DNA of 39,406 nucleotides from a virus. Below, piece after piece: positions 21,739 through 28,089 of this stretch (position 1 is its first letter; every line of letters starts with the position of its first letter). Below the pieces are notes generated by a model. The model saw only the letters and a list, made by a program, of their open reading frames with translations, was not told where the DNA came from and ran no database searches. Made by a program: the position numbers and the translations under genes. The stretch is taken from positions 1 to 39,406 of IMG/VR virus record IMGVR_UViG_3300033134_000007; one strand, 5' to 3'.

Positions 21739-22939
21739 AAAGAAATCACCCATCGCGGGCCCTGGTGCTGCTGAAAACCATGTGGAGGCTGCCCGCGAGG
21801 AGACGACGGCCAAGTCGGCCCTGGAAACCTTTTATGCCTTGCCGTCGTCTCCACCACCCATCGCGGGCCAGTCAGGGATTGAAAGCCACTCTACTCCTGC
21901 CCGCGCGGAGACGACGGCCGATGTTCCGGTGGAATCCAAGTCCGTGGTGCCGTCGTCTCCACCAACAGAGATCGCGGGCCAACATGAGCATGAAAACCTC
22001 TCAGCCACTGCCCGCGAGGCGGAGGGGGCCATTGCTCGCGTGAAAACCACCGGACACTTTCCCCCTCCGCCGCCCGCCATCCTCGAACTGATCGACCTGC
22101 AGCGGCAGCGCGTCCACGCCATCAAAGCGCAGTCCTTTGGCGACCGCACATGCGATTCCTACGTCGCGCATTTCCTCGGCTACCACAGCGACATGCCCGA
22201 GGCCGAGGGCAAGGCGCTGTTCAGGCAGGCCGCCGAGATGCGCGCCGGCGTCGAGAAGCAGTTGAAAAAGGTCCAGAAAGCCGGGGGCCTCGTGCAACGT
22301 GAAGACCAGGCTGAGGTTGCCCCCGGCCCGGGCGGAGAGGGCCACATTTCCCGAGAAAGCCACATCATGCCTGCCCTCTCCGTCTGCCGCCCGATCATCC
22401 TCAACACCATCCTGGCCCGCGCCGGCTGGGATGCGCTGCGCAAGACCGCCGAGGCGCGCATGTGCGCGATCGCCGGGCAGTTTCCGGTGTGGCCCCGCGC
22501 GGCCGAGGTCGCGGGCTTTGCCGAGCTTGGGCTGGCCGTCATCGTGGCCGAGGCCGGTAACGATCTCACCGCCTATCCGCACGCCATGCACCTGTGGAAG
22601 CGGCTCGGCCTCGCCCCCTACAAGGGCCGGGCCATGTCGCAATGGCATGGCAAGGATTTGACCGTCGAGGAGTGGTCCGCCCAGGGTTACAACGGCAACC
22701 GGCTGGGCCGGCTGGTGGGCGTGGTCGGCACGCCGCTGTTCATGATGAAGGACAGGCCCGGGGGCTACGGCGCGGTGTATGCCGCGCGGCGGGCGCATAC
22801 CGCGCTGACGCACCCGGATTGGACCAAGGCGCACAGCGACAATGACGCGCGGCGGATCATGCTCAAGCAGCTCGTCGCTGACCTGTGGGGGTGGTGGCGG
22901 GACTGCGCGCGGGCGGCCGATGTCAGCCAGGCTGCGTGA
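21731..22939 (+). CDS. Tas-like protein (IS110/Nop-type domain) containing its own guide-like stem-loop arrays
   Basis: The ORF is 402 aa from ATG 21731 with a strong AGGAGG 6 nt upstream. The C-terminal 150 residues (AAEVAGFAELGLAVIVAEAG, then YPHAMHLWKRLGLAPY, ARRAHTALTHPDWTKAH, and ARRIMLKQLVADLWGWWRD) resemble the C-terminal domain of IS110-type transposases and phage proteins often annotated as transposases. No RuvC or HNH motif is seen, so it would be a nuclease-free TasA-like member of the TIGR-Tas class. The N-terminal helical part starts near ILELIDLQRQRVHAIK (residue about 117). Residues 8-114 and about 184-218 are encoded by the stem-loop blocks and are low-complexity. GTG 22040 is a possible internal start, inside the sixth loop. 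RNA-guided DNA binding is inferred from family knowledge. Confidence 0.72.
   Translation: MRKKKSPIAGPGAAENHVEAAREETTAKSALETFYALPSSPPPIAGQSGIESHSTPARAETTADVPVESKSVVPSSPPTEIAGQHEHENLSATAREAEGAIARVKTTGHFPPPPPAILELIDLQRQRVHAIKAQSFGDRTCDSYVAHFLGYHSDMPEAEGKALFRQAAEMRAGVEKQLKKVQKAGGLVQREDQAEVAPGPGGEGHISRESHIMPALSVCRPIILNTILARAGWDALRKTAEARMCAIAGQFPVWPRAAEVAGFAELGLAVIVAEAGNDLTAYPHAMHLWKRLGLAPYKGRAMSQWHGKDLTVEEWSAQGYNGNRLGRLVGVVGTPLFMMKDRPGGYGAVYAARRAHTALTHPDWTKAHSDNDARRIMLKQLVADLWGWWRDCARAADVSQAA
21753..22071 (+). ncRNA. TIGR-like array, block 1: six stem-loops with 30-nt guide-like loops
   Basis: Six consecutive hairpins. Stem arms: 21753-21760/21791-21798; 21799-21810/21841-21852; 21861-21868/21899-21906 (7 of 8 pairs); 21907-21918/21949-21960; 21972-21979/22010-22017; 22018-22028/22061-22071. 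Two stem types alternate (TCGCGGGC and GGAGACGACGGC); the sixth has a different stem (GGCGGAGGGGG) that is still complementary. Each loop is 30 nt, except that the sixth gains 2 nt from a final mismatched pair. All are 12 nt, core, 11 nt. Cores in order: GAAAACC, GGAAACC, GAAAGCC, GGAATCC, GAAAACC, GAAAACC. Left halves start with C and end with T; right halves end with T. Halves are otherwise unrelated, like guides. Three stem bases each side plus the loop give 36 nt, the length reported for tigRNAs. Confidence 0.82.
22280..22384 (+). ncRNA. TIGR-like array, block 2: two further stem-loops inside the tas-like gene
   Basis: Unit 7: arms 22280-22288/22319-22327 (GCCGGGGGC, perfect), loop 22289-22318, core GAAGACC at 22301. 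Unit 8: arms 22331-22342/22373-22384 (GGCGGAGAGGGC with one G-T wobble), loop 22343-22372, core GAAAGCC at 22355. Both loops are exactly 30 nt with the 12-7-11 layout of block 1, although both stems are new sequences. They encode the linker between the N-terminal helices and the Nop/IS110-like domain. Two more units obeying the same rule, 200 nt away and with new but complementary stems, argue against chance. Confidence 0.8.
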
Positions 22940-23035
22940 TGTACGCCCGGTGCGAGCGGCCCGGCTGGGACGCCTGGGGAGCCGAGTCGTCATGACCCCC
23001 CTGGACGGGACTCGGGTTTTCGGCCCAAATGCCAA

Positions 23036-23063
23036 GCGCCCGGCTGCGGAAACAGCCGGGCGC
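23036..23063. other. Strong GC hairpin downstream of the tas-like gene
   Basis: Perfect 11-bp stem (23036-23046 with 23053-23063, GCGCCCGGCTG) with a 6-nt loop CGGAAA. No T run follows, so it is not a standard terminator; it could be an RNA-stabilising 3' structure. The 225-bp gap 22940-23164 holds this, the imperfect hairpin at 23083-23140 and no convincing gene. Confidence 0.6.
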
Positions 23064-23082
23064 CTGGAACATATACAACCGC

Positions 23083-23140
23083 CGAGGCGGGGTATCGGAA
23101 TACATAGGGTAATGTGCGTGCCCCTTGTATCCGAGCCTCG
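23083..23140. other. Long imperfect inverted repeat upstream of the gene at 23165
   Basis: CGAGGC (23083-23088) pairs with GCCTCG (23135-23140). Inside, GGAATACATAGGG (23097-23109) is nearly complementary to the segment CCCCTTGTATCC (23121-23132). It is AT-richer than its surroundings and could hold a promoter, an attenuator or a protein-binding site for the replication genes that follow. Confidence 0.45.
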
Positions 23141-23164
23141 TCCGGCAGGCAAGGGGGTGCGCGC

Positions 23165-23578
23165 ATGACGCATGGGTTATCCCGCCAACCGGATCTGTAT
23201 GCATTGCCGGCCTGCCTCGCCCGGCCGCTCGCGCGGGGGATGCTGAGCGAGGCGCAGGCGGCGGCGGCGCTGCTGCTCGCGGCCTACCGCGGGCCCGGGC
23301 CGGCCGAGGACATCGGCGCGGTCTATCGGATCCTGCAGCACCTGCTGGGGCAGCATTGCGCGCGGGAGACGCTCCGGCGCGACCTGGCGCGCCAGGCGAT
23401 CCGCCAGCGGCTGCGCCCGATGCTGGCGCGGCGCGCGGCGTGGGTTGACCTGATGGACGCCGCGCTGGCGGCCGATGCCGGCGGGGCGCTGACCGAGCCG
23501 GAGGTCATCGCCGCGGTGCGCGAAGCGGCCTACTGGGCGCTGCCGCAGGCGCCGCGGGCGGTGCGTCATGTCCGGTAG
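23165..23578 (+). CDS. Hypothetical protein next to the helicase
   Basis: A 137-aa product from ATG 23165. It is Ala/Leu/Arg-rich and helical: SEAQAAAALLLAAYRGPG, AVYRILQHLLGQHCARETL and LTEPEVIAAVREAAYWALP. No family is recognised. It overlaps the helicase start by 11 bases, so it may be a loader or replication accessory; this is inferred only from position. Confidence 0.55.
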   Translation: MTHGLSRQPDLYALPACLARPLARGMLSEAQAAAALLLAAYRGPGPAEDIGAVYRILQHLLGQHCARETLRRDLARQAIRQRLRPMLARRAAWVDLMDAALAADAGGALTEPEVIAAVREAAYWALPQAPRAVRHVR

Positions 23579-24836
23579 CGACGATGACCCGATCCGGGCG
23601 GCCTACGAGAGCGGGGGGTTTCGCCCGCGGCTGGTGCATACCAACGAGGGCTCGCGGCCCGGCGGGGGCGGCGGTGGGGGCGGCGGCAACGACCCGGGCG
23701 CGTTCCGCCTCGAGCCCTGGCTGCTCAAGGACGAGAAGGAAATCCGCCACCGCCCGTGGATCTACGGGTTTCAGCTGATCCGCGGGTTCCTCTCGCTGCT
23801 GATCGCGCCGGGCGGCACCGGCAAATCCAGCTATGTGCTGGCGACATTGCTCTCGATCGCCACCAAGCGGCCGTTGCTCGGCATCGATCCGTGGGTGCGC
23901 TGCAATGTCGGGCTGCTCAACCTCGAGGATCCGCACGAGGAAGCCGACCGGCGGCTGCTGGCGCTGAAACGGCGCTACGGCATCAGCGAGCGCGAGGTGC
24001 AGGGGCGGCTGTACATCACCCCCGATGACCTCTCGGTCAAGGTCGCTGCCTTGGGGGATGATGGGTATTCCGTCGTCTATCCCGACCGGCAGGGGATCAT
24101 CGACTGGTGCCGGGAATACAACATCGGCGTGCTGGCGGTGGATCCGTTCGCGGAAAGCCACGCGCTCGACGAGAACAGCAACCGGGCGATGATCTCGGTC
24201 GCGGCCAGCTGGCGGCAGATCGCCCGCGCCGCCAACCTCGCCGTGCTCGGCAGCTACCATGTGCGCAAGGGCATTGCCGACAGCGTCGAGGCGGCCCGCG
24301 GCGCGAAGGCGACCACTGACTCGGCCCGGGTCGGGCTGATGCTGCAGCATATGACCGAGGAGCAGGCGCGGGCGCTCGAGATCGACCCCGACGACCGCAA
24401 ACAGTATCTAAGCTTGATCAATGACAAGCCCAACATGTCCGCGCGCGACGGCCAGGTGTCGTGGTTCAAGTTGGGATCCGTGGAGCTCGACAATGCCGAT
24501 GAAACCTATCCGTTCGGTGACAGCGTGGGCGTCATCGAGCCCTGGCAGCCCGAGTCGCTGTGGGCCCGCTTCACGCCGCGCCAGCTTAACGACGCGCTCG
24601 ATGTCATCGCCGCCGGCCCCGGCGACGGGCAGCGCTACAGCCCGGCCAAGCAGGGTGTGCGATGGGTGGGTAATGTTCTTGTTGAGCATCTTTCTGTCAC
24701 CGAACTGGCAGCAAAGACCATGCTGGCCAAATGGTTCAAAGAGGGTGTTCTCGTTCGCCAATCGTATCGCGACAAAGCCGAGGGCAAGGACCGCGCCGGC
24801 GTGGGGGTGGTCGATGCTAACCGCCCGACTGAGTGA
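23568..24836 (+). CDS. RepA/AAA_25-type replicative DNA helicase
   Basis: A 422-aa product from ATG 23568. After a Gly-rich linker (residues about 34-45) comes a RecA-fold core: IRGFLSLLIAPGGTGKSSYV is Walker A near residue 80, NVGLLNLEDPHEEADRR follows, Walker B is IGVLAVDPFAE, and then VLGSYHVRKG is a sensor-like strand. This matches hexameric RSF1010 RepA-like helicases found in phages and plasmids. The C-terminal part looks like a small winged-helix (VTELAAKTMLAKWFKEGVLV). It lies immediately upstream of the iteron cluster, so it is the likely replication initiator helicase of this episome. Confidence 0.85.
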   Translation: MSGSDDDPIRAAYESGGFRPRLVHTNEGSRPGGGGGGGGGNDPGAFRLEPWLLKDEKEIRHRPWIYGFQLIRGFLSLLIAPGGTGKSSYVLATLLSIATKRPLLGIDPWVRCNVGLLNLEDPHEEADRRLLALKRRYGISEREVQGRLYITPDDLSVKVAALGDDGYSVVYPDRQGIIDWCREYNIGVLAVDPFAESHALDENSNRAMISVAASWRQIARAANLAVLGSYHVRKGIADSVEAARGAKATTDSARVGLMLQHMTEEQARALEIDPDDRKQYLSLINDKPNMSARDGQVSWFKLGSVELDNADETYPFGDSVGVIEPWQPESLWARFTPRQLNDALDVIAAGPGDGQRYSPAKQGVRWVGNVLVEHLSVTELAAKTMLAKWFKEGVLVRQSYRDKAEGKDRAGVGVVDANRPTE

Positions 24837-24851
24837 TCGTTGCAATACCGT

Positions 24852-25049
24852 AGACTGGCGGAAGAATGGCGGATTTTGCATCCGGCGATCGGCCCGACGA
24901 GGGCGGTTTCCGCCTGTCTGGGGGGGTTTCTAAAGAAACCCCCCCCAGACTGGCGGATATCCCACCCGTCCGAAGTCGGAACTGGCGGATAGACTGGCGG
25001 AAAACTGGCGGGAGACTGGCGGAACAGACTGGCGGAACAGACTGGCGGA
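24852..25049. repeat. Iteron cluster, candidate replication origin
   Basis: Nine direct copies of AGACTGGCGGA or near matches start at 24852, 24863, 24947, 24979, 24991, 25002, 25013, 25026 and 25039; the last seven cluster with 11-32 bp steps. An inverted, one-mismatch copy is at 24909-24919. Between them lies a strong hairpin (24916-24950). Iterons directly downstream of a replicative helicase gene are typical of plasmid and phage origins. A short open frame over this region (24866-25105) simply translates the repeats and is not called. Confidence 0.78.
24916..24950. other. Long hairpin inside the iteron region
   Basis: GTCT-G7-TTTC pairs with GAAA-C8-AGAC around a TAAA loop, a 15-bp stem with one bulged C. 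The AGAC arms are the first bases of flanking iterons, one direct and one inverted. A nearby small hairpin, GGCGG-TTT-CCGCC, lies at 24903-24915. This could be a strand-initiation or primase-entry structure; no T tract follows, so a terminator is less likely. Confidence 0.65.
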
Positions 25050-25101
25050 TGGCGGAAAGGGGTCCGGTGATGTGGCAGGTGTTGGCGGGAGGCGTGGCGA
25101 G

Positions 25102-25350
25102 ATGATTCTCAAGGTCCAGCGACCGATCCGCACGGTTGGCGGCAACGGCAACGGCTGCGAGGAGGACGAGGCGGGCGGCGAGGAGCTCCTGCTGGTCTAC
25201 GGCGAGGACCGCGAGGACATTCGCTTCCTGCACCTGCCGGAGCCGGTGGCGCGCGAGCTCATGGGCGAGCGGGTCAAGGTGTACGTTGAGGCCGAGGAGG
25301 TGGGCGGGCGGCTGGAGATCCGCGGCCTGGTGCCCGACCAGGACTGGTGA
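25102..25350 (+). CDS. Small acidic hypothetical protein
   Basis: An 82-aa product from ATG 25102 with GGGAGG 9 nt upstream. Strands ILKVQRPIRTVGGNGNG and EELLLVYGEDREDIRFLHLP precede VKVYVEAEEVGGRLEIRGL, suggesting a small all-beta, possibly homo-oligomeric, protein. I do not recognise it. It lies beside the iterons, so a replication-control role is possible. Confidence 0.6.
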   Translation: MILKVQRPIRTVGGNGNGCEEDEAGGEELLLVYGEDREDIRFLHLPEPVARELMGERVKVYVEAEEVGGRLEIRGLVPDQDW

Positions 25351-25377
25351 TGGCGGCGGCTGGCGCGGAGCGGGCGG

Positions 25378-25584
25378 ATGACCTGGCGGGGGATGACCTG
25401 GCGGGGGGATGAATTGACAGGGGTTGGGCGCCACCAGGCGCGGGATGCCGAGATCGTCCGGCGCTATGCGGCCGGCGGCGTCACGCTCAGCCAGTTGGGC
25501 CGCGCGTATGGCAAGACTGACGCGCGGATCTGGCAAATAATCAACAAGGCGCGACGACAGCAGCAGAGGGCCCACGATGCTTGA
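25378..25584 (+). CDS. Small helix-turn-helix protein
   Basis: A 68-aa frame from ATG 25378. ATG 25393 is also possible because the start lies in a tandem 15-bp repeat (GGATGACCTGGCGGG twice), and TTG 25414 is a third option. The core ARDAEIVRRYAAGGVTLSQL, then GRAYGKTDARIWQIINKARR, is a sigma-region-4 / resolvase-like HTH. It overlaps the NusG-like gene by 8 bases, so the two are probably co-expressed regulators of late transcription. Confidence 0.65.
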   Translation: MTWRGMTWRGDELTGVGRHQARDAEIVRRYAAGGVTLSQLGRAYGKTDARIWQIINKARRQQQRAHDA

Positions 25585-26164
25585 CGAAAACGCGAGTGCG
25601 GGCCTAGCAGAGTCGCGCGGGACGATGCGCCAGCCGGACGATACGGCGCACCGGCCCTGCGGACGCCTGCAATGGCACGTCGTTTCCTCCCTCCCCAACA
25701 AGCAATTTGCCGCCGAGGCCTCGCTCGCGGCGGATGGCTGGCGGGTTTACCACCCGCTGCACCTGCATCGCGTGCGCGGCCATGGGCTGCGGATTGTGAG
25801 CCTGTTTCCTGGCTATTTGTTCGTGCTGTTCGATGTCACCGGTAGCGATTGGCCGCGGATCTGTCGCGCCCGCGGTGTCGCTGCGCTGCTCGGCCCGCCC
25901 GGCCGTCCCTCGACAGTCCCGGCCGGTCTGGTCGAGCAGTTGCTCGCACGCACGAGCGCCCGGCGCGTGGTAGACGACCCGCTCGCCCCCGACGGGCACG
26001 TCTACCTACGCCCGGGCGCCTCTGTGGCGGTGCTGCAGGGCCCCCTGGCCGGGCTGGAGGGGATTTGCCGGCTGTCGGCGCCGGAGCGCGTGCAGGTGCT
26101 GTTCCAGCTGCTGGGCCGCGAGCTCGCGGTGGAACTGCTGCCGCAGCAGGTTATGGCGATTTAG
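25577..26164 (+). CDS. NusG/RfaH-like transcription elongation or antitermination factor
   Basis: A 195-aa product from ATG 25577. Residues about 30-120 form an NGN domain: RLQWHVVSSLPNKQFAAEASL, WRVYHPLHLHRVRGHGLR, VSLFPGYLFVLFDVTGSDW and ICRARGVAALLGPPG. A KOW-like C-terminal part has GASVAVLQGPLAGLEG and an HVYLRPG strand. NusG paralogs bind RNA polymerase and suppress pausing and termination, often operon-specifically. Placed immediately before the terminase and the very long virion operon, it is a natural late-gene antiterminator. TAG ends it; readthrough would reach TAA after 13 codons. Confidence 0.82.
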   Translation: MLDENASAGLAESRGTMRQPDDTAHRPCGRLQWHVVSSLPNKQFAAEASLAADGWRVYHPLHLHRVRGHGLRIVSLFPGYLFVLFDVTGSDWPRICRARGVAALLGPPGRPSTVPAGLVEQLLARTSARRVVDDPLAPDGHVYLRPGASVAVLQGPLAGLEGICRLSAPERVQVLFQLLGRELAVELLPQQVMAI

Positions 26165-26186
26165 ACATCCCTAGAAATTAGTAGAA

Positions 26187-26504
26187 ATGCCGGCCGGTCG
26201 GCCTAAGGGACACCCGAAAACAGGTGGTCGGGCCGCGGGTGTGCCTAATAAGGTAACGGCCGAGTTCAAGATCGCTGCTCAGCAGTATGGACCGGAAGCA
26301 CTCGAAACGTTGGCGCAGATTATGAGGCACGGCGATTCCGGCCAGGTGCGCGTGCTTGCGGCCAACAGCTTGCTCGACCGCGGCTTTGGCCGGCCCAGCC
26401 AAACGGTCGACCTGGGCAGTGACCCCGCCCGGCCGGTGAGCCTGGCATTTCGCTGGGCCGAGGCGGCGGTGGCGCATCTGGCGGGCTCGGACGAGGAGCG
26501 GTAG
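26187..26504 (+). CDS. Terminase small subunit-like protein
   Basis: A 105-aa product from ATG 26187, 22 bases after the NusG-like gene. The start GRPKGHPKTGGRAAGVPNKV is a basic AT-hook-like segment shared with a common phage family located before terL. It is followed by FKIAAQQYGPEALETLAQIM and RVLAANSLLDRGFGRPSQ helices. TerS recognises the packaging site and activates the large subunit. It ends at TAG 26502, and the terL frame continues in phase directly after. Confidence 0.75.
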   Translation: MPAGRPKGHPKTGGRAAGVPNKVTAEFKIAAQQYGPEALETLAQIMRHGDSGQVRVLAANSLLDRGFGRPSQTVDLGSDPARPVSLAFRWAEAAVAHLAGSDEER

Positions 26505-27803
26505 ACGCTCGAGCAGATCATCACGCTGCCGTTCTGTCCGCGCCCGTGGCAGCGCGGGCTGATCGACGACCCGGCGCCGCGCATCGTCGCCGTGGTGCAT
26601 CGCCGGGCCGGGAAATCCACCGCGCTGATGTGGCGCGGGCTGCGCCGGGCGTTGCTCGAGCCGCAGGCGCTGCCGCGGGTGGTGCATGTGCTGCCCTATG
26701 GGGTGATGTGGCAGCGCACCGGGCTTTGGGACCAGGCCACGCGCGCGGCCGAGGCGATCCCCGGGGCCGAGGTGCGCCGCAGCGAGCTCTCGATCCGGCT
26801 GCCCAATGGCGGCGTCTACCAGTGCGGCGGGTGCGACAATCCCGACAGCTGGCGCGGCGGCTATGCCGACGAGGTGGTGATCGACGAGTACGACGACACG
26901 CCGGCGAGCCTGGTGCCGCTGGTGATCGAGCCGATGTTGGCCGACCGCCAGGGCACCTTGGTGCGCAGCGGCACGCCCAAGGGCAAGGGGTTGCTGCAGG
27001 CGGCGTATGACCGGGCACGCACCGCGGCCGGGTATTCCAGCTACCTGCTGACCTGGCGCGACACCGGCGCGCTCGATGCCGCGGCGATCGCCCGGCTGCG
27101 CCAGGAGATGAGCAATGAAGAGTTCGCCCAGGAGCTCGAGTGCAGCTTCGAGGCGCCCAATAGTGGAAGTTACTACGGCGCAATGATGCAGGACGCCGAG
27201 CACGAGGGCCGCATCACCGCGGTGCCGCACGACCCGGCGCTCAGGGTTTGGACCGCCTGGGATCTCGGGATCGACGACAGCACCGCGATCTGGTGCCTGC
27301 AGGTGAGCCCGGCCGGGCAGTGGCGGCTGATCGACTATCTCGAGGACAGCGGCACCGCGCTCGAGCACTATGTGCGGGCGCTGCGGGCCCGGCCGTATGC
27401 GTGGCAGCAGCATATCCTGCCGCACGACGCCGCGGTGCGCGAGCTCGGCTCCGGCCGGACCCGGCGCGAGACCCTGCACGGGCTGGGGCTGGTGCCGAGC
27501 CGGGTGCTGGAGGCCTCGGCGGTGGCCGACGGCATCAACGCGGTGCGCCAGGTGCTGCCCCGGGCGTGGTTCGACGCCACGCGCTGCGCCAAGGGGATCC
27601 AGGCGCTGCGGCACTACCGGCGGGAGTGGAACGAGGCGGCGCAGACCTGGCGCTCGAGCCCGGTGCATGACCACGCCAGCCATGGGGCCGACGCGATGCG
27701 GTATCTGGCGCTCGGCGTGCGCGAGCCGCGCGAGGCCCGCGCGCCGCTGCCGGCCCGCGCCACCGGCCTGCTGGCCCAGCCGCAGGGCTGGATGGGGCTG
27801 TGA
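26505..27803 (+). CDS. Terminase large subunit (packaging ATPase/nuclease), non-standard start
   Basis: Homology begins right after the TAG of the small subunit: PFCPRPWQRGLIDD is the usual N-terminal adenine-binding motif before Walker A HRRAGKST (about residues 32-39). VVIDEYDD is Walker B. The C-terminal nuclease has TAWDLGIDDSTAIWCL and HGADAMRYL. The first ATG/GTG/TTG start in frame is GTG 26592, which would delete the conserved N-terminus and leave only 2 residues before the P-loop. ACG 26505 has AGGAG 6 nt upstream and is the likeliest start, perhaps a mutated ATG. The frame is the same as the small subunit, so a TAG readthrough fusion is the alternative. Product about 432 aa. Confidence 0.85.
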   Translation, partial: TLEQIITLPFCPRPWQRGLIDDPAPRIVAVVHRRAGKSTALMWRGLRRALLEPQALPRVVHVLPYGVMWQRTGLWDQATRAAEAIPGAEVRRSELSIRLPNGGVYQCGGCDNPDSWRGGYADEVVIDEYDDTPASLVPLVIEPMLADRQGTLVRSGTPKGKGLLQAAYDRARTAAGYSSYLLTWRDTGALDAAAIARLRQEMSNEEFAQELECSFEAPNSGSYYGAMMQDAEHEGRITAVPHDPALRVWTAWDLGIDDSTAIWCLQVSPAGQWRLIDYLEDSGTALEHYVRALRARPYAWQQHILPHDAAVRELGSGRTRRETLHGLGLVPSRVLEASAVADGINAVRQVLPRAWFDATRCAKGIQALRHYRREWNEAAQTWRSSPVHDHASHGADAMRYLALGVREPREARAPLPARATGLLAQPQGWMGL

Positions 27804-27843
27804 GCGGCCCCGCGCGCCTTTCCGGCAGCGTGGCGGCGGCCTG

Positions 27844-28089
27844 ATGCCCCGCGCGCCGAAGCGTCCCGAGCGCTACCTGGTGCGGGTGAGTGCGCCCGGG
27901 TTTGTCGCCGGGCTGGTGATTGCGCGCGGCTTCTGCACCGAGGCGGCGCCGGTCCTGCGGTTTGCCGAGGGCAAGAGCGCGGCCTGGCTGAGCGGGCATT
28001 TCCAGCACCGCGGCTGGCGCGCGGCGATCGTGCCGTGGCAGGCTGATCTGCTCCGGGTGGATGATGCGCCAGAACAGCCGGCTGCCTGA
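27844..28089 (+). CDS. Small hypothetical protein after terL
   Basis: An 81-aa product from ATG 27844. It is basic and Ala-rich: LVRVSAPGFVAGLVIARGFC, then WLSGHFQHRGWRAAIVPWQA. It looks like a small alpha/beta head-region protein with no named family. It lies between terL and portal, and its 3' end overlaps the next ORF by 29 bases. Confidence 0.5.
   Translation: MPRAPKRPERYLVRVSAPGFVAGLVIARGFCTEAAPVLRFAEGKSAAWLSGHFQHRGWRAAIVPWQADLLRVDDAPEQPAA

Noticed and set aside
21753-22071. CRISPR array reading of the alternating repeats
   Set aside because: The repeats are inverted arms around each 30-nt segment with two alternating types, the segments carry a conserved central 7-mer, and no cas genes are nearby. 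CRISPR arrays have direct repeats and no central motif.
24866-25105. 79-codon frame over the iterons
   Set aside because: Its sequence is a translation of the repeated origin motif and it has no sensible ribosome-binding site.
1794-26504. Genome-wide TAG reassignment
   Set aside because: Several ordinary genes end in TAG where readthrough adds only a short meaningless tail (4876, 26162) or runs into an opposite gene (12509). No suppressor tRNA was recognised.
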